A stretch of DNA of 64,000 nucleotides from Dyadobacter sp. 676 (GTDB lineage Bacteria > Bacteroidota > Bacteroidia > Cytophagales > Spirosomataceae): assembly GCF_040448675.1 (NCBI RefSeq), contig NZ_CP159289.1:248001-312000 (forward strand), in the 5' to 3' direction. The first letter of the stretch is position 1. Each line of letters begins with the position of its first letter. A program made the position numbers and the translations under genes. Below are positions 62,101 through 64,000 of the stretch, piece by piece. Under the pieces are notes generated by a model. It did not search any database. It saw only the letters and a list, made by a program, of their open reading frames with translations, and was not told where the DNA came from.

Positions 62101-62497
62101 AGATATCCAGGAAACCGTCCGCATTGATATCCACCATCGCCACGCCCCTCGCCCAACCCCCGTCAACCTGAATGCCGGATGGAGCCGTAATATCCTCGAA
62201 CTGAATCCGCTGATCTTTACTTTTGTTCATGTACAACTTGCTCTCGCTCATATTGCCGGTAAAGAACAAGTCGGTAAGCCCGTCGTTGTTGATGTCACCG
62301 GCCCCTACCCCGCCTCCGTTATAGAAGTATTCGTAAGTGAGGATGTTGAGCTGGTCGTTTTCATGAAGCCGGTTATTAAAATGTACGCCTGTCTGGTCGG
62401 GTGACAGCAGTTCGAACAGCTTATTGCCTTCTTTTTTAGAAGTACAGGCGCCAGTCAGAAAGGCAATGCATAAAAACAGAGATAGCGGGCGGGTCAT
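59105..62497 (-). CDS. Large FG-GAP/VCBS repeat lipoprotein with ASPIC/UnbV domain
   Basis: 1130 residues as read, 1181 or 1182 if the tract is restored. Start ATG 62497 gives the lipoprotein signal MTRPLSLFLCIAFLTGAC; upstream in-frame residues come from the 15-bp repeat. At least 13 calcium-type motifs DxDxDGxxD (DINNDGLTD, DYDHDGDLD, DADGDGYPD, DFDQDGWVD and others) form beta-propeller blades in two blocks, separated by an ASPIC/UnbV domain (about 540-630, RDGLGAKIWLWT...REHFGLGSA). It is surface-exposed and typically encoded with SusC/SusD pairs. The frame breaks at G11 near the C-terminus and ends in VITKWFILNPTRKTQSR. Confidence 0.9.
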   Translation of the reverse strand: MTRPLSLFLCIAFLTGACTSKKEGNKLFELLSPDQTGVHFNNRLHENDQLNILTYEYFYNGGGVGAGDINNDGLTDLFFTGNMSESKLYMNKSKDQRIQFEDITAPSGIQVDGGWARGVAMVDINADGFLDIYVCRAGPAQVGSLPNLLFINQKNNTFKEEAKTYGLDFSGNTTQAAFFDYDHDGDLDAYLVTNVMNMHGPNNIRPKVSDGSSPNADRLFRNNGNGTFTDVSKESGILEEGYGLGIAVTDVNNDGWPDVYVSNDYVSNDLLYINQQNGTFKNETASYFKHQSYSAMGNDAADIDNDGLVDFITVDMLPEDPVRRKNMFGLMNYDRHLSELRMGYEPQFMRNTLQHNEGNAPGENRPVFSEIGRYSGVEATDWSWGALFADYDNDGFRDLMITNGYPKDITNRDFVIYRMAEYEMQMRTGRGDNRRLAEALKKVEGAHVPNYLFANNRDLTFANKSAEWGFDIPSFSNGAVYADFDNDGDLDIAMNNIDQEAFLYENHSERNAEHHSLTVKLKGSILNRDGLGAKIWLWTAKGQQYAEHSPYRGYQSTTEPNREHFGLGSAAQIDSLAVIWPDSRMQVLKNMKAGQMLELDYAKATTNAPANYPKPTRNASIAPLFTGLKHSGIDFQHQDELYIDFKIQPLLPHLLSQNGPGITVADVNDDGLDDFYIGGAFNQSGQMFIQGRQQRFSAKALVSGQKYEEDMGTLFFDADGDGYPDLYVVSGSNEFEAGSRYYQDRLYTNDGKGNFSLNTRALPLLTGSGSTVNAADFDRDGDLDLFIGGRLAPGAYPMPGESYILRNEGGGFTEVTQQVCPEIKRIGMVTTALWTDFDQDGWVDLIVAGEWMPIVLYKNTNGKLLNVSTQTSLKNTTGWWNSIVSGDFDEDGDNDYVLGNVGLNGEGKPSNDKPLTLLAKDFDKSGTMDPVIARYIGSDLYPTHPRDEMTSQMNFLKKRFVYYADYSNAKITDIFKPEELEDARKLVCETMQSVLLENKGGGKFALKYLPAAAQMGAVYGLLAEDFNQDGHLDLMLSGNSHATESISGRLDGLNGLLMLGDGKGGFIPLNAARSGIFVPGDAKGMAHLRLNNGESLILAAQNNGPLLAFVGGGVITKWFILNPTRKTQSR
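59158..59168. repeat. Homopolymer tract, 11 C (G on the coding strand), inside the FG-GAP gene
   Basis: Eleven consecutive C. With 11 the gene stops at 59105; with 9 or 12 it would read on to 58950 with the family's normal C-terminus. It is the longest single-base run noticed in the window. Confidence 0.9.
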
Positions 62498-62507
62498 GGC
62501 AAATACT

Positions 62508-62957
62508 TTATTGCGTTCCTGCGGCAGGCGTTCCTGCGGCAGGCGTATGTATTTTGCTAAAAAACCTGACTTCATACAGTTCCTGATTTTTGCCGGGAAG
62601 GTAAGGCTTCTGTGCCTTTTTCAATATCAGCTGCTCATTGGTAAGCTTCACGATTTGGAAACCGCTCAGCCTGTGGCCGATCGAATCGGTGTAAATCAGC
62701 GAATCGGCAGAAGGGAGCTGATAATGGTAGGTCTTGAATCTCTCCTTTTTGCGCTCGATCATCACCCCATCGGCCCCATACTCGAAGGTAGACCAATGCT
62801 CGTCAAAAGTATTATTGGTAAAACTGAACCCATTCACGAAGTTCCTGATCGAATCCGTACGCCAAACGCCTTCCAGTGCGTCCTGGCGGGTTTGGCACGA
62901 GGCGAGGAGGATGGCGGGCAGGGCCAAAATGGTTAGCAAGTTTCGAAGTTGTGGCAT
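62508..62957 (-). CDS. Small lipoprotein of the second SusD unit
   Basis: 149 residues from ATG 62957. Lipobox AILLASC; mature part lipocalin-like in look (EGVWRTDSIRNFVNGFSF, VMIERKKERFKTYHYQL, LSGFQIVKLTNEQLILKKA), though the family is not certain. The C-terminus TPAAGTPAAGTQ is encoded by a duplicated 15-mer that also forms the spacer to the FG-GAP gene, 10 bases downstream. Co-transcribed with that gene and probably with the susD-like gene upstream. Confidence 0.75.
   Translation of the reverse strand: MPQLRNLLTILALPAILLASCQTRQDALEGVWRTDSIRNFVNGFSFTNNTFDEHWSTFEYGADGVMIERKKERFKTYHYQLPSADSLIYTDSIGHRLSGFQIVKLTNEQLILKKAQKPYLPGKNQELYEVRFFSKIHTPAAGTPAAGTQ
62513..62542. repeat. 15-bp direct repeat at the 3' end of the small lipoprotein gene
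   Basis: GCGTTCCTGCGGCAG twice in tandem. In frame it encodes the doubled PAAGT of the protein tail. Confidence 0.85.
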
Positions 62958-62969
62958 TGTCTTAATTTT

Positions 62970-63128
62970 GAATGACCGAATGACTGAATGACCGAATATT
63001 TTTTCTTTTACACTATAATCATTCAATCATTCAATCATTCAATCATTCAATCATTCAATCATTCAATCATTCAATCATTCAATCATTCAATCATTCAATC
63101 ATTCAATCATTCAATCATTCAATCATTA
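62970..63128. repeat. 8-bp tandem array (about 14 copies) with an opposed partner array
   Basis: 63017-63128 is a nearly perfect array of the unit AATCATTC. 62970-62997 holds three imperfect units of the reverse sense (GAATGACC, GAATGACT). The two can pair as a long imperfect hairpin in the RNA. The tract starts at the stop codon of the second susD-like gene and ends before the small lipoprotein gene, both on the minus strand. Confidence 0.9.
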
Positions 63129-64000
63129 ATAATTACTGTTCTGCTTCAAAACCCCGTTACTCAAATCCACCTCGCGCTGCGGCAGGGGGAAGTAGTAGTG
63201 CTTGGGTTTGATGAAATTACGGCTCGGTTTGAATGGTCCGCGCGCGATTTTGTAATGCGCCACGATATCGATCAGCCCGGCTTTATCCCAGCGCATCAGG
63301 TCCTGGTGACGCTCGTTTTCACCGGCCAGCTCGACGCGGCGCTCATGCATGATATCAGCCATTTTGGCGCCCGTCTTAGCGGCCAGTCCGGCGCGCTTCC
63401 GAACTGCATTCAGCTCGCTATCACCACTTTGCCCCGAACGGATTTTCGCTTCGGCCACGAGCAGGTAAACATCCGCGGAACGAAGGAAAGGAGCATTCAG
63501 GCTCTGGCTCATATCGCCGGCATCTGTAAAGCTGGTGTATTTCCTGAACGAATAGCCGGTAACGCGGGTCATATTCGCCGCGAAGGTGGTAGTACCTGCT
63601 GCACCACGCTCGACTTTATCGCCCGGACTGTAAATCGAATAGGTCCGTCTCGGATCGCCTTTTTCAAATTCCTTCACGAGGTCTTCGATCGGTTCGTGGA
63701 AACCCCAGCCTCCAAATGCCTGCGGCGTGTGGTAAAAGGTCGGCGAGTTGTCGGTCGTCCAGCCGGTCTCGTATTGCAGCGAGAAAAGGATCTCAGGGTT
63801 GTTCTCGGTCACCAGCTGGAAGTTCTCGTTGTAGCTGTCGGCCAGCTTATAGGCCGCATTTCCGATCACTTTCTGGCCCGCTTCGATCGCTTTGGGCCAG
63901 TTTTCCTGGTATACGTACAATTTTGTAAGAAATCCATTGGCCGACCCCTGCGTAACCCGGCCCGCTTCACTTGCATCGTGGCTCACCGGCAGGAGACTGG
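63126..64000 (-). CDS. RagB/SusD-family lipoprotein, C-terminal part (5' cut by window edge)
   Basis: The frame is open to position 64000 (SLLPVSHDASEAGRVTQGSANGFLTKLYVY), so only the last 290 or so residues are seen. SusD landmarks: GRVTQGSA with the TPR helix, SADVYLLVAEAKIRSG, HERRVELAGENERHQDLMRW, and the C-terminal YYFPLPQREVDLSNGVLKQN. It is a surface glycan-binding lipoprotein; its SusC partner should lie beyond the right edge. The stop codon TAA is directly followed by the 8-bp array. Confidence 0.92.
   Translation of the reverse strand, partial: SLLPVSHDASEAGRVTQGSANGFLTKLYVYQENWPKAIEAGQKVIGNAAYKLADSYNENFQLVTENNPEILFSLQYETGWTTDNSPTFYHTPQAFGGWGFHEPIEDLVKEFEKGDPRRTYSIYSPGDKVERGAAGTTTFAANMTRVTGYSFRKYTSFTDAGDMSQSLNAPFLRSADVYLLVAEAKIRSGQSGDSELNAVRKRAGLAAKTGAKMADIMHERRVELAGENERHQDLMRWDKAGLIDIVAHYKIARGPFKPSRNFIKPKHYYFPLPQREVDLSNGVLKQNSNY

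Noticed and set aside
61157..62404. Plus-strand open frame of 415 codons antisense to the FG-GAP gene
   Set aside because: The minus strand carries at least six DxDxDGxxD repeats over the same bases; the plus frame has no recognisable domain.
62498..62575. Upstream start for the FG-GAP lipoprotein at 62575
   Set aside because: The extra residues (RLPQERLPQER) derive from the 15-bp repeat, and a clean lipoprotein signal begins at 62497.
63017..63128. Regular repeats resembling a CRISPR array
   Set aside because: The 8-base units are contiguous without unique spacers and no cas genes are near; it is a simple tandem repeat.
1..64000. tRNA, rRNA, riboswitch, prophage or insertion sequence
   Set aside because: I saw no cloverleaf-like sequence ending in a TTCGA-type arm, no rRNA cores, no known riboswitch motif and no integrase or transposase gene; a covariance-model scan would be needed to exclude small RNAs.

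Overview
The window reads as chromosome of a Bacteroidota bacterium, most likely a Cytophagales member close to Dyadobacter or Spirosoma; this is an inference from gene content. Supporting signs are SusC/SusD pairs, a type IX secretion sorting domain, a Reg_prop/Y_Y_Y-type regulator, FG-GAP/UnbV surface lipoproteins, -7 boxes of the form TAnnTTTG instead of sigma-70 boxes, weak Shine-Dalgarno sequences, and GC content somewhat above 50%. I saw no rRNA, tRNA, CRISPR array, prophage or insertion sequence.

Layout. 1-5.4 kb: end of a heme-containing dehydrogenase-like protein, a TetR regulator and a CPYC oxidoreductase that share one operator, a THUMP-type RNA methyltransferase and a 55-residue ORF. 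5.6-12.3 kb: an AraA-family isomerase, a lipoprotein, and glgX-treZ (glycogen/maltooligosyl-trehalose metabolism). 12.4-19.4 kb: a signalling operon of two large sensor kinases, a REC protein, CheR and CheB; the kinases are interrupted by three +1 frameshifts, each at a CTT codon. 19.5-28.2 kb: DUF983 protein, AraC regulator, di-heme peroxidase, secreted phosphatase, a LuxR/DUF4199 pair, a lipoprotein and a decayed CocE-type hydrolase. 28.3-38.6 kb: a kdp potassium-uptake operon with an extra 27-residue mini-gene, kdpF, kdpA, kdpB, kdpC, an outer-membrane barrel, a truncated KdpD, a separate kinase and a sigma-54-type regulator. An antitoxin-like gene lies on the opposite strand inside it. 38.7-49.2 kb: a REC protein, YceI lipoprotein, SDR plus AraC regulator, a kinase / REC-TrxR fusion / UBP zinc-finger operon, DUF72, and a LigD gene split at an A8 run. 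49.3-64 kb: a glycan-utilisation locus (SusC, SusD, hybrid regulator, GH30 hydrolase), then on the minus strand a second SusD, a small lipoprotein and a large FG-GAP/UnbV lipoprotein interrupted at an 11-base G/C tract.

How it fits together. In the 49-59 kb locus the membrane-anchored regulator (54185-57112) lies between susCD and the GH30 gene. The 14-mer GTAGTAATGTAGTA occurs exactly in both the susC promoter and the regulator/GH30 divergent promoter, which suggests one regulon. In the kdp locus KdpD is only the KdpD/Usp sensory part, so the adjacent HAMP-PAS kinase and the GAFTGA regulator probably replace the classical KdpD/KdpE pair. Several genes carry single-base indels. Some lie in homopolymers (A8 in ligD, G11 in the FG-GAP gene) and could be sequencing errors, phase variation or slippage. 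The three in the signalling operon do not lie in long homopolymers and share a CTT context.
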